A stretch of 64,000 nucleotides of DNA, from positions 1,488,001-1,552,000 of the forward strand of contig NZ_JAATNG010000001.1 in assembly GCF_013184805.1 (NCBI RefSeq), given 5' to 3'. Both the position numbers and the translations under genes were made by a program. This stretch comes from Pseudoruegeria sp. HB172150. GTDB lineage: Bacteria; Pseudomonadota; Alphaproteobacteria; Rhodobacterales; Rhodobacteraceae. Shown piece by piece: positions 25,257-33,635 of the stretch; position 1 is the first letter of the stretch, and each line of letters begins with the position of its first letter. The notes under the pieces were generated by a model. The model saw only the letters and a program-made list of their open reading frames with translations, was not told where the DNA came from and ran no database searches.

Positions 25257-25736
25257 TTAATGCCCGGAAGAACTGCAACTGGCGCAGATGCCGACAGCCT
25301 CGATACTCTCCCTTTCAATGCGAAAACCTCCCGCGCGAGCGGCGGCCCGCACCGCTCTGTGCGGAGATGTGATGCGCGCTTCCTGGACAGAACCACAATT
25401 CCGGCAGATCAGGAATGAGGGGGAGTGGGGCTGATGCGGATTGGCGCAGGCCACATATGCCGCCAGCCGATCGACCTTATGTACGAAACCGTTGCTCTCC
25501 AGGAAATCCAGTGCGCGGTAGGCGACCGGCGGCTGCGATCCAAATCCTTCGTCATTCAGTTGGCTGAGGATCGCATATGCGCCCAAGGGCAGTTCGGCTT
25601 CGAGCAGGATTTCAAGGACTCTCCGACGCGTGTCGGTGAATTGAAGCCGGTTGTCTCGACAGTATTCTTGGGCCGCCAGAATGGCAGCGGATACGTACTC
25701 GCTTCGTTGGTCTCCGTTGGAGAGGCGTGCTGTCAT
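25257..25736 (-). CDS. zur: Zinc uptake regulator Zur (Fur family)
   Basis: 159 residues. A winged-helix DNA-binding half (RLQFTDTRRRVLEILLEAELPLGAYAILSQLNDEGFGSQPPVAYRALDFLESNGFVHKV) precedes a metal-binding half with HQPHSPSFLICRNCGSVQE and a second CASC pair, the structural zinc site of Zur proteins. The start at 25736 is chosen because upstream in-frame ATGs lie inside the Zur box. It is divergent from znuA, with Zur box 2 between them 25 bp upstream of this start, so it probably represses itself and znuA with zinc as corepressor. Identification as Zur rather than Fur rests on the neighbours and the cysteine pattern. Confidence 0.9.
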   Translation of the reverse strand: MTARLSNGDQRSEYVSAAILAAQEYCRDNRLQFTDTRRRVLEILLEAELPLGAYAILSQLNDEGFGSQPPVAYRALDFLESNGFVHKVDRLAAYVACANPHQPHSPSFLICRNCGSVQEARITSPHRAVRAAARAGGFRIERESIEAVGICASCSSSGH

Positions 25737-25760
25737 TTGCCAGTCGCTGGTGGTATTGAT

Positions 25761-25777
25761 ATGTAATAACATAACAT
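25761..25777. promoter_or_regulatory. Zur box 2 (zur-znuA intergenic)
   Basis: ATGTAAT-AAC-ATAACAT, a 7-3-7 inverted repeat with one mismatch, flanked by further AT symmetry. It lies in the 83-bp gap between zur and znuA and can cover both promoters. Confidence 0.85.
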
Positions 25778-25819
25778 ATATAGCGACCCGCAACGCCGTT
25801 CAACCAAAAGGAAGTAAAG

Positions 25820-26887
25820 ATGAATAAGATAGCGATACCCGCGGCCATGACCGCAGTGACGCTTGCGTCGGCGGCGGGTGCGGAAGTTCCCTCCGTTGCC
25901 GCTGACATTCCTCCGGTTCACTCGCTTGTAGCCATCGTAATGGAAGGGCTGGGGACGCCGGATTTGATCGTTCAGCCCGGTGCCTCACCTCATGGCTATT
26001 CTCTGCGCCCGTCGGAGGCCGAGTCGCTCCAAGAGGCTGGCGCCGTGTTCTGGGTGGGTGAGGAACTGGAGCCCTGGCTGGTCGATCCGCTGTCCACGCT
26101 GGCCACAGGTGCGAAGTCGGTCGAGTTGCTCGAAACCGAAGGCACGACCGAACTGGAATTCCGCGAGGGCGCGACGTTCGAGGCACATGATCACGACCAT
26201 GGCGACCACGATGGCCACAATGGCCATGATGAGGAATCCGAGGGTGACGACCACGATCACGACCATGGCGAGGCGGCCGAGGGCGAGGATCACGACGAGC
26301 ATGACGGTGAGGAGCACGAGGGCGAGGAGCATGCAGAAGACCATGACCATGACGAGCATGAACATCATCACCACGGCCACGACCCGCATGCCTGGCTGGA
26401 TCCGGAAAACGCGCGCGTCTGGTTGAGCGTGATCGCAGAGGAACTCTCCACGCTCGATCCGGAGAACGCCGAAACCTACCGCGCGAATGCCGAAGCGGGC
26501 AGGGCGGAGATCTCAGAGCTCATTGAAGAGATCGGCGCGGATCTGGAGGCTGTGCGCGGTGCGAATTTCGTGGTCTTCCACGACGCCTATCAGTATTTCG
26601 AGAACCGGTTCGATTTCCCTGCCGCGGGCGCGATTTCGCTTGGCGATGCATCTGATCCTAGCCCGGCCCGGATCGAGGAGATCCAGCATAAGGTCGACGA
26701 ACTGCAAATCAGCTGCGCCTTCGCAGAGCCGCAGTTTAATCCTGGGCTGTTGAAGACTGTGTTTCAGGATGTGGATGCAAAAACCGGCATTCTTGACCCT
26801 CTCGGGGCTGATCTGACCCCCGGGCCGGATCTGTATCCTCAATTGCTCGACCAGCTTGCGGACAGCCTGACCGATTGCCTGTCCTGA
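25820..26887 (+). CDS. znuA: High-affinity zinc-binding periplasmic protein ZnuA
   Basis: 355 residues. A signal peptide (to about residue 21) precedes a cluster A-I metal receptor fold. Candidate zinc ligands are His34 (PPVHSLV), His58 (SPHGYSLRPS), His near 190 (HDPHAWLDPENA) and a later Asp/Glu region. A long His/Asp/Glu-rich loop covers roughly residues 123-190, more than usual, and may collect zinc at the mouth. AAAGGAAG precedes the ATG. Zur box 2 controls it. A strong terminator follows, and no znuB or znuC is present in the window, so the cognate permease must be elsewhere or be replaced. Confidence 0.93.
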   Translation: MNKIAIPAAMTAVTLASAAGAEVPSVAADIPPVHSLVAIVMEGLGTPDLIVQPGASPHGYSLRPSEAESLQEAGAVFWVGEELEPWLVDPLSTLATGAKSVELLETEGTTELEFREGATFEAHDHDHGDHDGHNGHDEESEGDDHDHDHGEAAEGEDHDEHDGEEHEGEEHAEDHDHDEHEHHHHGHDPHAWLDPENARVWLSVIAEELSTLDPENAETYRANAEAGRAEISELIEEIGADLEAVRGANFVVFHDAYQYFENRFDFPAAGAISLGDASDPSPARIEEIQHKVDELQISCAFAEPQFNPGLLKTVFQDVDAKTGILDPLGADLTPGPDLYPQLLDQLADSLTDCLS

Positions 26888-26894
26888 TGCGATC

Positions 26895-26936
26895 GGCGGT
26901 GTGCGGGGCCTCTTCCCCGCACACCGCCAATCTTTT
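26895..26936 (+). terminator. Strong intrinsic terminator after znuA
   Basis: A perfect 14-bp stem (GGCGGTGTGCGGGG and its complement), a 6-nt loop, then AATCTTTT. It makes znuA a single-gene transcription unit and isolates the following zevA-like gene. Confidence 0.85.
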
Positions 26937-27158
26937 GGCACAGTTGTTACGATGAGAGTGGATACCTTTTTCAATAGTGTCGCATCAGGGCCATTGCCTG
27001 CCCTTGGTCCTGATCTTGAAACTGTCCGGAGCCTCTTACACGTGATACGCGAAATGGCTTTGTGCGTTCATTGGACGGAAAGCAGGACATGCGCGGACGA
27101 TGGCCGGACCGAGACTGTTCCATTGCGAGCCGATGGTGGTGGGAATAGTGGTTGCCGT

Positions 27159-27833
27159 ATGACCAGCCCGGCGCTTCCAGCTTGTTTGATAGCCGTCGCC
27201 TCTGCGGTTGTGCCATTCGGCGCATCAGCCCACCCGCATATCTTCATCGACACGGCATTTCGCTTCGTTTTTGACGAGGCGGGCTTGCTGACGGCGGTCG
27301 CGATCGATTGGACTTATGACGATTTCTATTCATTGCTGATGATCGAGGAAAACGAACTCGACAGCGACGGGGACGGTACGCCCGAGCAGGACCGGCTCGA
27401 TGCCTTCGCCGGGCATGACGTCGACTGGGAGGCAGGCTATCCCGGAGATTTCACGGTCGAGTGGAAAGGCGAAGCGGTGCCGCTTTCCGGACCAATCGAG
27501 CACGAAGCGCATTACGACAACGGACGCATAACGACTTCGCACACACGAATGTTGAGCCCCGCGTTTGATCCAAAGGCGGATTCTGTCGTCGCGCGTTCCT
27601 ACGATCCGACCTACTTCGTTGCCTATGAGGTTCCCACGGAACCCGGCATCGTGGGGCGGGACGACTGCCGGATCGTGCGCGATGCTGCTGACAAAGCAAA
27701 AGCCCAACAGGAATACGGCGATCAGCTCGCCGCTATAGATGTGACCGGCGATCCATTCGAAGTCGTCGAGGTGCCGGACATAGGCGTTCTGTTCGCGGAT
27801 GCTTTTACACTGTTATGCAACGCTGGTTCCTGA
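27159..27833 (+). CDS. zevA: ZevA-like periplasmic protein (DUF1007)
   Basis: 224 residues from the ATG at 27159, which begins a signal peptide (MTSPALPACLIAVASAVVPFGASAHPH). The frame is open further upstream but without protein-like features. The mature N-terminus AHPHIFIDTAFRFVFDEAG is the hallmark of DUF1007 proteins, with His residues at the processed end as likely metal ligands. An Asp/Glu-rich segment follows (EENELDSDGDGTPEQDRLDAF). In Haemophilus the ZevAB pair is a zinc acquisition system, and the partner gene overlaps here by 19 bp. No Zur box was found directly upstream, so regulation is unclear. Confidence 0.8.
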   Translation: MTSPALPACLIAVASAVVPFGASAHPHIFIDTAFRFVFDEAGLLTAVAIDWTYDDFYSLLMIEENELDSDGDGTPEQDRLDAFAGHDVDWEAGYPGDFTVEWKGEAVPLSGPIEHEAHYDNGRITTSHTRMLSPAFDPKADSVVARSYDPTYFVAYEVPTEPGIVGRDDCRIVRDAADKAKAQQEYGDQLAAIDVTGDPFEVVEVPDIGVLFADAFTLLCNAGS

Positions 27834-28738
27834 TCCTTCCCGTTCTATCCGTGGGCCTGATTGCCTGGATGCTTAATGCGGGCCTGTATACTGATCTGGT
27901 CATGTGGGCGAGTGCCTGGCAACGGGATTTCCAGAACGGGCTGGCTGCCGCATTGCGGTCGCTTCGGGCGAAGGAACCCGGAGCACTCGCCTGGATGATG
28001 GCACTGTGCTTCGCTTACGGTTTCGCGCATGCGGTCGGGCCAGGCCACGGCAAGGTGCTGATCGGCGGCTACGGCGTCGGGCGGCGGGTGAATGTAATGA
28101 AGCTTTCGGGCATCGCGCTGCTATCATCATTGGGGCAGGCCGTGACGGCGGTGGTGCTGGTCTACGGTGCGCTTCTGGTCCTTGGCTGGGATCGATTGCA
28201 GATGACCGACGCCGCGGAGAACATGTTGTCACCGGCGAGCCTTGTCGCCATTGGTGCCGTCGGCGTATGGCTGGCGGGGCGCGGTGCATTGAAGCTGAGG
28301 CGCAAGCGTCAGCAGGTCGAACTCGACTGCGGTCATCACCACGGACACGGGAATGACCATCATCACGACTCCGGCGATGGCCACTGCCAAGCCTGCGGTC
28401 ATCGCCATGGCCCAACCCTGGACGAGGTCGAGTCGGCTGCCGGCCTTCGCGACTCCCTCGTGCTGATCGGCAGCATCGCCATACGGCCCTGTACCGGGGC
28501 CCTGTTTCTGCTTCTGCTGACCTGGCATATGGGAATCCCTCTGGCCGGCGTCGCCGGCGCATTTGCCATGGCCGCCGGAACTGCGGCCGTCACTGTTAGC
28601 ATTGCCGTGGCAAGCACGCTGACCCGAGAGAGTACTCTGTTATCCTTTGGTGACGCCGAATGGGCTCGCGCACTCATGCCCTGGTTCGAAGTCGGCGCAG
28701 GAACGTTAATTGCGATCACGTCGGTTTCCATGCTCTGA
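27815..28738 (+). CDS. zevB: ZevB-like NicO/RcnA family metal transporter
   Basis: 307 residues, multi-pass membrane protein. It contains the NiCoT/RcnA motif FAYGFAHAVGPGHGKVLIGGYGVGRRV in TM2-3. A cytoplasmic His-rich loop, DCGHHHGHGNDHHHDSGDGHCQACGHRHG (about residues 169-198), precedes GSIAIRPCTGALFLLLLTW. Paired with a DUF1007 protein, this is the ZevB arrangement; standalone RcnA relatives export nickel or cobalt. Its position beside znuA and zur favours zinc. Translationally coupled to zevA. Confidence 0.82.
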   Translation: MQRWFLILPVLSVGLIAWMLNAGLYTDLVMWASAWQRDFQNGLAAALRSLRAKEPGALAWMMALCFAYGFAHAVGPGHGKVLIGGYGVGRRVNVMKLSGIALLSSLGQAVTAVVLVYGALLVLGWDRLQMTDAAENMLSPASLVAIGAVGVWLAGRGALKLRRKRQQVELDCGHHHGHGNDHHHDSGDGHCQACGHRHGPTLDEVESAAGLRDSLVLIGSIAIRPCTGALFLLLLTWHMGIPLAGVAGAFAMAAGTAAVTVSIAVASTLTRESTLLSFGDAEWARALMPWFEVGAGTLIAITSVSML

Positions 28739-28948
28739 CCTTGCGACCCTTCCCCGGTTCCGACTGTGCGCGGAACGGTGGCCAAATGCTATTCGACATA
28801 CCCCTGGTTTCGGTCACCCCAAGTTTGACGGTCCGCTGTTGTGCGGGCCTGCAGGGACTGTTCGGGACCGATCCGAAAGCGGCACACAGATACCTATGAC
28901 CAGATCTCCCGTTTCTGTTGACTATCGGCCCTCAGGTAACTAGCCGAT

Positions 28949-28965
28949 ATGTAATAACGTAACAT
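28949..28965. promoter_or_regulatory. Zur box 3 (peptide/opine-type ABC operon)
   Basis: ATGTAAT-AAC-GTAACAT, differing from box 2 at one base. It ends 11 bp before the GTG start of the substrate-binding protein gene at 28977, placing the whole ABC-EamA operon under zinc control. Confidence 0.82.
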
Positions 28966-28976
28966 GGAGATTCGCG

Positions 28977-30500
28977 GTGCTGCGATCCATCACACTTGCC
29001 GTTCTGACGGCCTTTATACTGCCCCTGGCGCAGCCGACCGAGGCGCGAGAGGGCAGTCTGACCATCGCCTACCTCAGCGGTCCTACGGCCGAGGTCCCCG
29101 ACCCGCGCATCCGCTATAACGGATGGCTGTCGAACCAGGCCGGTGTTACCGAGACCCTGATGGGTCTGACGGTCGAGATGGATCTTTATCCGCGGCTCGC
29201 CAAGAGCATCGAGCAGGTCGACGATACGACTTGGCGCATCATATTGCGCGAGGGTCTGACCTTTCACGACGGCACGCCCGTGACCGCCCAGGCGGTTATC
29301 GACAGCATCGCGCCAATCCTTGACGATACTTCCGAATTCCATAACCCGCGCAACGCGGGCCTGCTGGGGATCGCAGAAATGGAGGCCGACGGGGATGGCG
29401 CCGTGATCTTCATCACGAAAGAGCCCAACGCGGCCTTCCCCTGGATCCTGACCGAGCCCGGCGTCGTTGTTATGGGCGCTCCGTCTGAGGCCTATCCGAT
29501 CAACGCCACCGGTCCTTTCATTTTCAAGGAGGCGGTACCCGACCAGCTTTACCGCGTCGAGGCCAATCCGGCCTATCGCGACGGCGCGCCGGGCATTGCC
29601 GAGGTGAGGGCCCTGACGGTCACCGACCCGGCAGCGGCAGCGCTGGCATTCGAAGCCGGCGACGTCGACCTGGTCATCAATTATCCCGAGACGGATTTCG
29701 AGCGGATCACGGCGGGTGGCGCACAGGGTCTGACCGCGCCTACGGTGCAGCTTTACTGGCTCGATATCGACGCCACGAACGGTCCGCTTGCGGATGCGCG
29801 CATTCGCCGGGCGGTGTCGCTGGCCATCGACCGGCAAGGCATTGTCGATGCGGCCCTGTCCGGCGTGGGCGGCGTCCCGGCGGGAACGATATATCCCTCG
29901 CTCATGCCCTGGGCGGCCGATATCGCTCCGACTTATGACCCCGCGGCCGCAGAAGCACTGCTGGCCGAGGCAGGAGCGGTGAAAGACGGCGGGCAGTGGA
30001 TGCTCAACGGCGAGCCGCTGGCGATCGACATAGTGACCTATTCCTCGCGTGCCGCGCTGCCACCGACTGCGGAACTGATCCAAGCCTACCTGTCCGCCAT
30101 CGGGATACAATCACGGGTGTCCATCGGCGAATGGGGTGCGAACAACGAAGCCATAGCTTCGGGCGCGGCGGACATGCACCTGCAGGCTTGGGGCGTCGCT
30201 CCTTCGGGCGATCCGGCTTACTTCCCCGGCGCGGTGCTTCACAGCGAAGCGGACAGCAATATCGGTGGCTATTCGAACCCCGAACTCGACGCGCTTCTGG
30301 CACAGGGGCGGCAGGCCTTCGACACTGCCGAGCGTAAGGCGATCTATGAGAAGGTGCAGGCGATCATCGCAGAAGACGTGCCGCTTATCCCGGTGTTCCA
30401 CGCCTCTCAGGTAAGCGTGGCGCGGGATGGGCTGGAAGGTTTCGAGGTTCACCCCGCAATCACCTACTGGATGACGCCCGAGGTCCGGTGGGCAAACTGA
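28977..30500 (+). CDS. ABC substrate-binding protein, family 5 (Cnt/Nik-like)
   Basis: 507 residues. A signal peptide (to about residue 23) precedes a peptide/nickel/opine receptor fold: GLTVEMDLYPRLAKSIEQVDDTTWRIILREGLTFHDGTPVTAQAVIDSI, then DARIRRAVSLAIDRQGIVDAALSGVGGVPAGTIYP. The GTG start at 28977 has GGAGA 7 nt upstream. Family members carry peptides, nickel chelates or opine metallophores such as staphylopine. Because the operon is headed by a Zur box, I infer a zinc-ligand complex as cargo. It is followed by two short ATPases, two permeases and an EamA exporter. Confidence 0.9.
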   Translation: MLRSITLAVLTAFILPLAQPTEAREGSLTIAYLSGPTAEVPDPRIRYNGWLSNQAGVTETLMGLTVEMDLYPRLAKSIEQVDDTTWRIILREGLTFHDGTPVTAQAVIDSIAPILDDTSEFHNPRNAGLLGIAEMEADGDGAVIFITKEPNAAFPWILTEPGVVVMGAPSEAYPINATGPFIFKEAVPDQLYRVEANPAYRDGAPGIAEVRALTVTDPAAAALAFEAGDVDLVINYPETDFERITAGGAQGLTAPTVQLYWLDIDATNGPLADARIRRAVSLAIDRQGIVDAALSGVGGVPAGTIYPSLMPWAADIAPTYDPAAAEALLAEAGAVKDGGQWMLNGEPLAIDIVTYSSRAALPPTAELIQAYLSAIGIQSRVSIGEWGANNEAIASGAADMHLQAWGVAPSGDPAYFPGAVLHSEADSNIGGYSNPELDALLAQGRQAFDTAERKAIYEKVQAIIAEDVPLIPVFHASQVSVARDGLEGFEVHPAITYWMTPEVRWAN

Positions 30501-30501
30501 C

Positions 30502-31185
30502 GTGACGATTCATGTCGACGGTCTGTCCGCGGTGCGGGCAGGCCGAACCATTCTGCATCCGACAAATCTTTCCCTGCCGCAAGGCAGCCGTATCGGGCTC
30601 GTCGGCCCAAGCGGCTCGGGCAAGTCGACGCTGTGCTATGCGCTGATCGACCGCCTTCAGGCCGAGGGCATTGCCGTTGCGCATGTGCCGCAAAGCCCGG
30701 ATGAGGCGCTCGATCCGCTGCGCACCTTGGCGTTCCACTGGCGGCAGGCGGAACGCGCGTTGGGCATCGCGCCCGACCCTGCCCGGAAGGGCGACCTGTT
30801 CCGGGCGCTCCGGCTGCAGGGGCAATCCCTGAATGTCCGCCCATGGGCCTGGAGCCGGGGGATGCAGCAGCGTTTCGTAATCGCAGTTGCTTTGCTTGCG
30901 CAGCCAGCGCTTCTGATACTCGACGAGCCGACATCGGCGCTCGACCCGGTGATCGCGGCCGCAACCCTGAGCCTCGTGGAGCATCACATTGCCGAGACCG
31001 GGACCACGCTTTTGATTGTGACACACGACCTCGGCCTCGCCGCCGCGCGGGCGGCCCATCTGATGGTTATGCACGAGGGCCGTGTGGTCGAGCAGGCGGC
31101 GACAGCAGACCTTCTTGCGCGACCTGTCAGTTCGCCAGCGCAATCACTGGTCGCGCATCGTAACTGGGCGGTATTGCCATGCTGA
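30502..31185 (+). CDS. ABC ATPase, peptide/nickel/opine importer (CntD-like)
   Basis: 227 residues, shorter than DppD-type ATPases (about 320) and lacking their C-terminal extension; NikD/CntD proteins are also short. Walker A is GPSGSGKST, Walker B is [13 protein letters not shown] and the H-loop is IVTHDLGLAAA. The signature is degenerate, WSRGMQQR in place of FSGGMxQR. The start is GTG, one base after the stop of the binding-protein gene. It overlaps the second ATPase by 7 bp. The two ATPases probably form a heterodimer. Confidence 0.88.
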   Translation: MTIHVDGLSAVRAGRTILHPTNLSLPQGSRIGLVGPSGSGKSTLCYALIDRLQAEGIAVAHVPQSPDEALDPLRTLAFHWRQAERALGIAPDPARKGDLFRALRLQGQSLNVRPWAWSRGMQQRFVIAVALLAQPALLILDEPTSALDPVIAAATLSLVEHHIAETGTTLLIVTHDLGLAAARAAHLMVMHEGRVVEQAATADLLARPVSSPAQSLVAHRNWAVLPC

Positions 31186-31907
31186 CGGTCGAGCGGCTGA
31201 CGGTGCGGCGCGGCGGGCGTGAGGTCCTGCGCGACGTTTCCCTGTCGCTTGCGCCGGGCAAGACCTTGGCAGTTCTGGGGGAAAGCGGTGCCGGCAAGTC
31301 TACGCTGATCGCCTCTGTTCTGGGCCTCATCAATCCGGAACACGGCATGGTTTCCTGGGATGGACGACCCATCGCACGCGGCGCTGTGGCTCTTGTGATG
31401 CAGGAGCCGCGGGCGGCATTCAATTCCCGGCTTACCCTAAGGCGGTCCGTCTGCGAACCACTACGGGCCCGTGGTTTGCCAGAGGATCAGGACCGCTTTT
31501 TCCGGTTGTGCCGGGGGCTTGAACTCGAACCGGACCTCCTTGCTCGAAGGCCCAATCAGATATCCATCGGACAAGCGCAGCGAGCCGGAGTGCTTCGGGC
31601 CCTGATCGCTGCGCCGCCGTTGATCCTTTTCGACGAACCGCTCTCTGCACTTGACGCCGCCACCCAGAAACACACCGCCCGGCTGATTAGCGCGATTCAG
31701 CGCGAGGAAGGGTTCGCGGCTTTGATCGTCACACATGACCTCGGTTATGCCGCCGCCCATGCCGAGAACATCGCCGTTCTGCGGGAAGGTCGCATCGAGG
31801 AAGCCGCGGACGCTGATGTCTTCTTCCGCAACCCGCAAAGCAGTTATGGACAGAGCCTGGTGAATGCGGCCGTCGCGCTGGGTGCCTTGGAGCACCGCGC
31901 CGCATGA
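31179..31907 (+). CDS. ABC ATPase, peptide/nickel/opine importer (CntF-like)
   Basis: 242 residues. Walker A is GESGAGKST, Q-loop is MQEPRAAFN, Walker B is LILFDEPLSALDA and the H-loop is IVTHDLGYAAA. The signature reads ISIGQAQR, where LSGGQxQR is standard, so both ATPases of this operon depart from consensus. It pairs with the gene at 30502 and overlaps the first permease by 4 bp. Short length and degenerate signature make it resemble NikE/CntF rather than OppF. Confidence 0.87.
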   Translation: MLTVERLTVRRGGREVLRDVSLSLAPGKTLAVLGESGAGKSTLIASVLGLINPEHGMVSWDGRPIARGAVALVMQEPRAAFNSRLTLRRSVCEPLRARGLPEDQDRFFRLCRGLELEPDLLARRPNQISIGQAQRAGVLRALIAAPPLILFDEPLSALDAATQKHTARLISAIQREEGFAALIVTHDLGYAAAHAENIAVLREGRIEEAADADVFFRNPQSSYGQSLVNAAVALGALEHRAA

Positions 31908-32839
31908 ACGGCGCCGCGGAATTGCTGCTGCGCTCGGTCGTGGTGCTTTCGGGCACCGCGATACTGACCTTCATCCTGCTATGGCATGCGCCCGGCGACC
32001 CGGCGCTGACCATTGCGGTGGCACGTTACGATTCGGTTGTATCTGCTGATGTGGTAGACCGAATCCGGACTGAGTCCGGCCTGGATGCCGGGTTCTGGAC
32101 GGCGTTCAGCCATTGGATCACACCCCTGCTTTCGGGAGATCTTGGCAATTCTTCGGTGTCCGGACGGCCGATCTGGCCCGAGTTGCGCACGGCAATCCTG
32201 CTCACTCTGCCGCTGGCTCTTATGGGACTACTCATCGGCCTTGCGTTGTCGATCCCGCTGGCAATCCTCGCCGTACGCCATCCGGGCGGCTGGATCGACC
32301 GCGGCGCGGTGGCTCTGGCTTCGCTAGGTGCCGCCATGCCAGCCTATTGGCTTGCGCTTCTTCTGATCCTGGCCTTCGCAGTCAAGCTCCTGTGGTTTCC
32401 CGCCATGGGAACGGGATCCGCGGCGCATCTGGTCCTGCCGGGCCTGACGCTGGGACTGGGCGTTGCCGCTTCCCTGACCCGCATTCTACGGTCCGCGTTG
32501 CTTGAAGCCAAAGGCGCGCCGTTCCTACCTGCACTTGCCCGCCGCGGTGTCGGACCCCGCGAGCGCGCGTTTTCTCACGTCGCACCCCATGCCGCGATCC
32601 CGGTTCTGACGGTCGCCGGTCTGGAACTGGCCTTCCTGCTGGAAGGCGCTGTGATGGTCGAGGTCATCTTCGCGCGCCCGGGTCTTGGCGGTTTCCTGAT
32701 ACACGCGATCCAGGCGCGGGATTTTCCCAAGGTTCAGGCCGTGGTGATGCTGACCGCGATCCTGTTCGTCACGGTCAACCTGCTGACCGATCTGCTCTAC
32801 CGCCTCGTGGATCCGAGGATCGGAACCCGTGATGCGTGA
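31904..32839 (+). CDS. ABC permease, DppB/NikB/CntB-like
   Basis: 311 residues with about six TM helices. The N-terminal helix is followed by a periplasmic stretch ending GDLGNSSVSGRPIWPELRTAILLTLPLAL, the usual DppB pattern. The EAA loop is LEAKGAPFLPALARRGVGPRERAFSHVAPHAAIPVL. GAVMVEVIFARPGLGGFLIHAIQARDFPKVQAVVM is the conserved C-terminal block. It overlaps its neighbours on both sides, so the operon is tightly coupled. Confidence 0.9.
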   Translation: MNGAAELLLRSVVVLSGTAILTFILLWHAPGDPALTIAVARYDSVVSADVVDRIRTESGLDAGFWTAFSHWITPLLSGDLGNSSVSGRPIWPELRTAILLTLPLALMGLLIGLALSIPLAILAVRHPGGWIDRGAVALASLGAAMPAYWLALLLILAFAVKLLWFPAMGTGSAAHLVLPGLTLGLGVAASLTRILRSALLEAKGAPFLPALARRGVGPRERAFSHVAPHAAIPVLTVAGLELAFLLEGAVMVEVIFARPGLGGFLIHAIQARDFPKVQAVVMLTAILFVTVNLLTDLLYRLVDPRIGTRDA

Positions 32840-33635
32840 GTTGTTGCCCGTCTTGATCGTGGTGGGGATCCTTGCTGCGCTGGCCGTATTCGGGCCATTC
32901 ATTGCTCCGAACCCGCCCAACGCGATCGACATACCCAATCGCCTCGCGCCGCCGGGTGGAGAGTATCTGTTGGGCACGGATGCGATGGGGCGTTGCATCC
33001 TGTCGCGGCTGCTTCACGGCGCGCGCTGGTCTTTGGGGCTGGCTTTTCTGGTCTCGACCATCGGGCTGATCGCGGGCAGCGTTCTTGGCCTTGTCGCGGC
33101 GATGGGCGGCCGGACCGTCGATTGGGCTGTAATGCGAGTGACCGATATCTTCCTGGCCTTCCCCGACTTGGTGGCCGCGGTCGTCGTGGCTGGCGTGCTG
33201 GGTGCGGGCACCAGTAGCCTAATATTCGCGCTGACCGTTACCGGCTGGATGCGATACGCCAGGGTCGCCCGCGGGATCGGACTTGGTCTGGCCACGCGCG
33301 GGCATGTCGTGCAAGCGCAACTGGCCGGGTTGTCTGGCCCGGCGATCGCGCGATGGCATTACGTTCCGGCGCTGGTACCCTCTCTCACCGTGGTGTGGAC
33401 CGGGATGCTGGCGCGCGCCATCCTCGGCATTTCGGCGCTCGGCTTCCTGGGATTTGGGGTGCAGCCGCCCACGCCGGAATGGGGCACTATGCTGCTGGAT
33501 GCGAGGGTTCACATACGGTCCACTCCGCTTCAGATGATCTGGCCCGGTATGGCCGTTGTCTTTTGCGTCCTTGCCATCAACATTACTGGCGATGTCTTGC
33601 GGGACGCGCTCACCGACAGGGATGCACCCGCTTGA
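32832..33635 (+). CDS. ABC permease, DppC/NikC/CntC-like
   Basis: 267 residues. An N-terminal helix is followed by NRLAPPGGEYLLGTDAMGRCILSRLLHGARWSLGLAF, the DppC signature block (LGTDxxGRD; here Cys replaces the usual Asp). The coupling loop is GHVVQAQLAGLSGPAIARWHYVPALVPSL, and SALGFLGFGVQPPTPEWGTMLLDAR is typical near the C-terminus. The start is ATG 32832, or GTG 32829 one codon earlier. The stop is embedded in TTGA with the start of the EamA gene. Confidence 0.9.
   Translation: MRELLPVLIVVGILAALAVFGPFIAPNPPNAIDIPNRLAPPGGEYLLGTDAMGRCILSRLLHGARWSLGLAFLVSTIGLIAGSVLGLVAAMGGRTVDWAVMRVTDIFLAFPDLVAAVVVAGVLGAGTSSLIFALTVTGWMRYARVARGIGLGLATRGHVVQAQLAGLSGPAIARWHYVPALVPSLTVVWTGMLARAILGISALGFLGFGVQPPTPEWGTMLLDARVHIRSTPLQMIWPGMAVVFCVLAINITGDVLRDALTDRDAPA

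Noticed and set aside
26180..26390. CAT/GAC-rich repetitive DNA inside znuA, at first sight a tandem repeat
   Set aside because: It simply encodes the His/Asp/Glu zinc-binding loop of ZnuA. The units are irregular.
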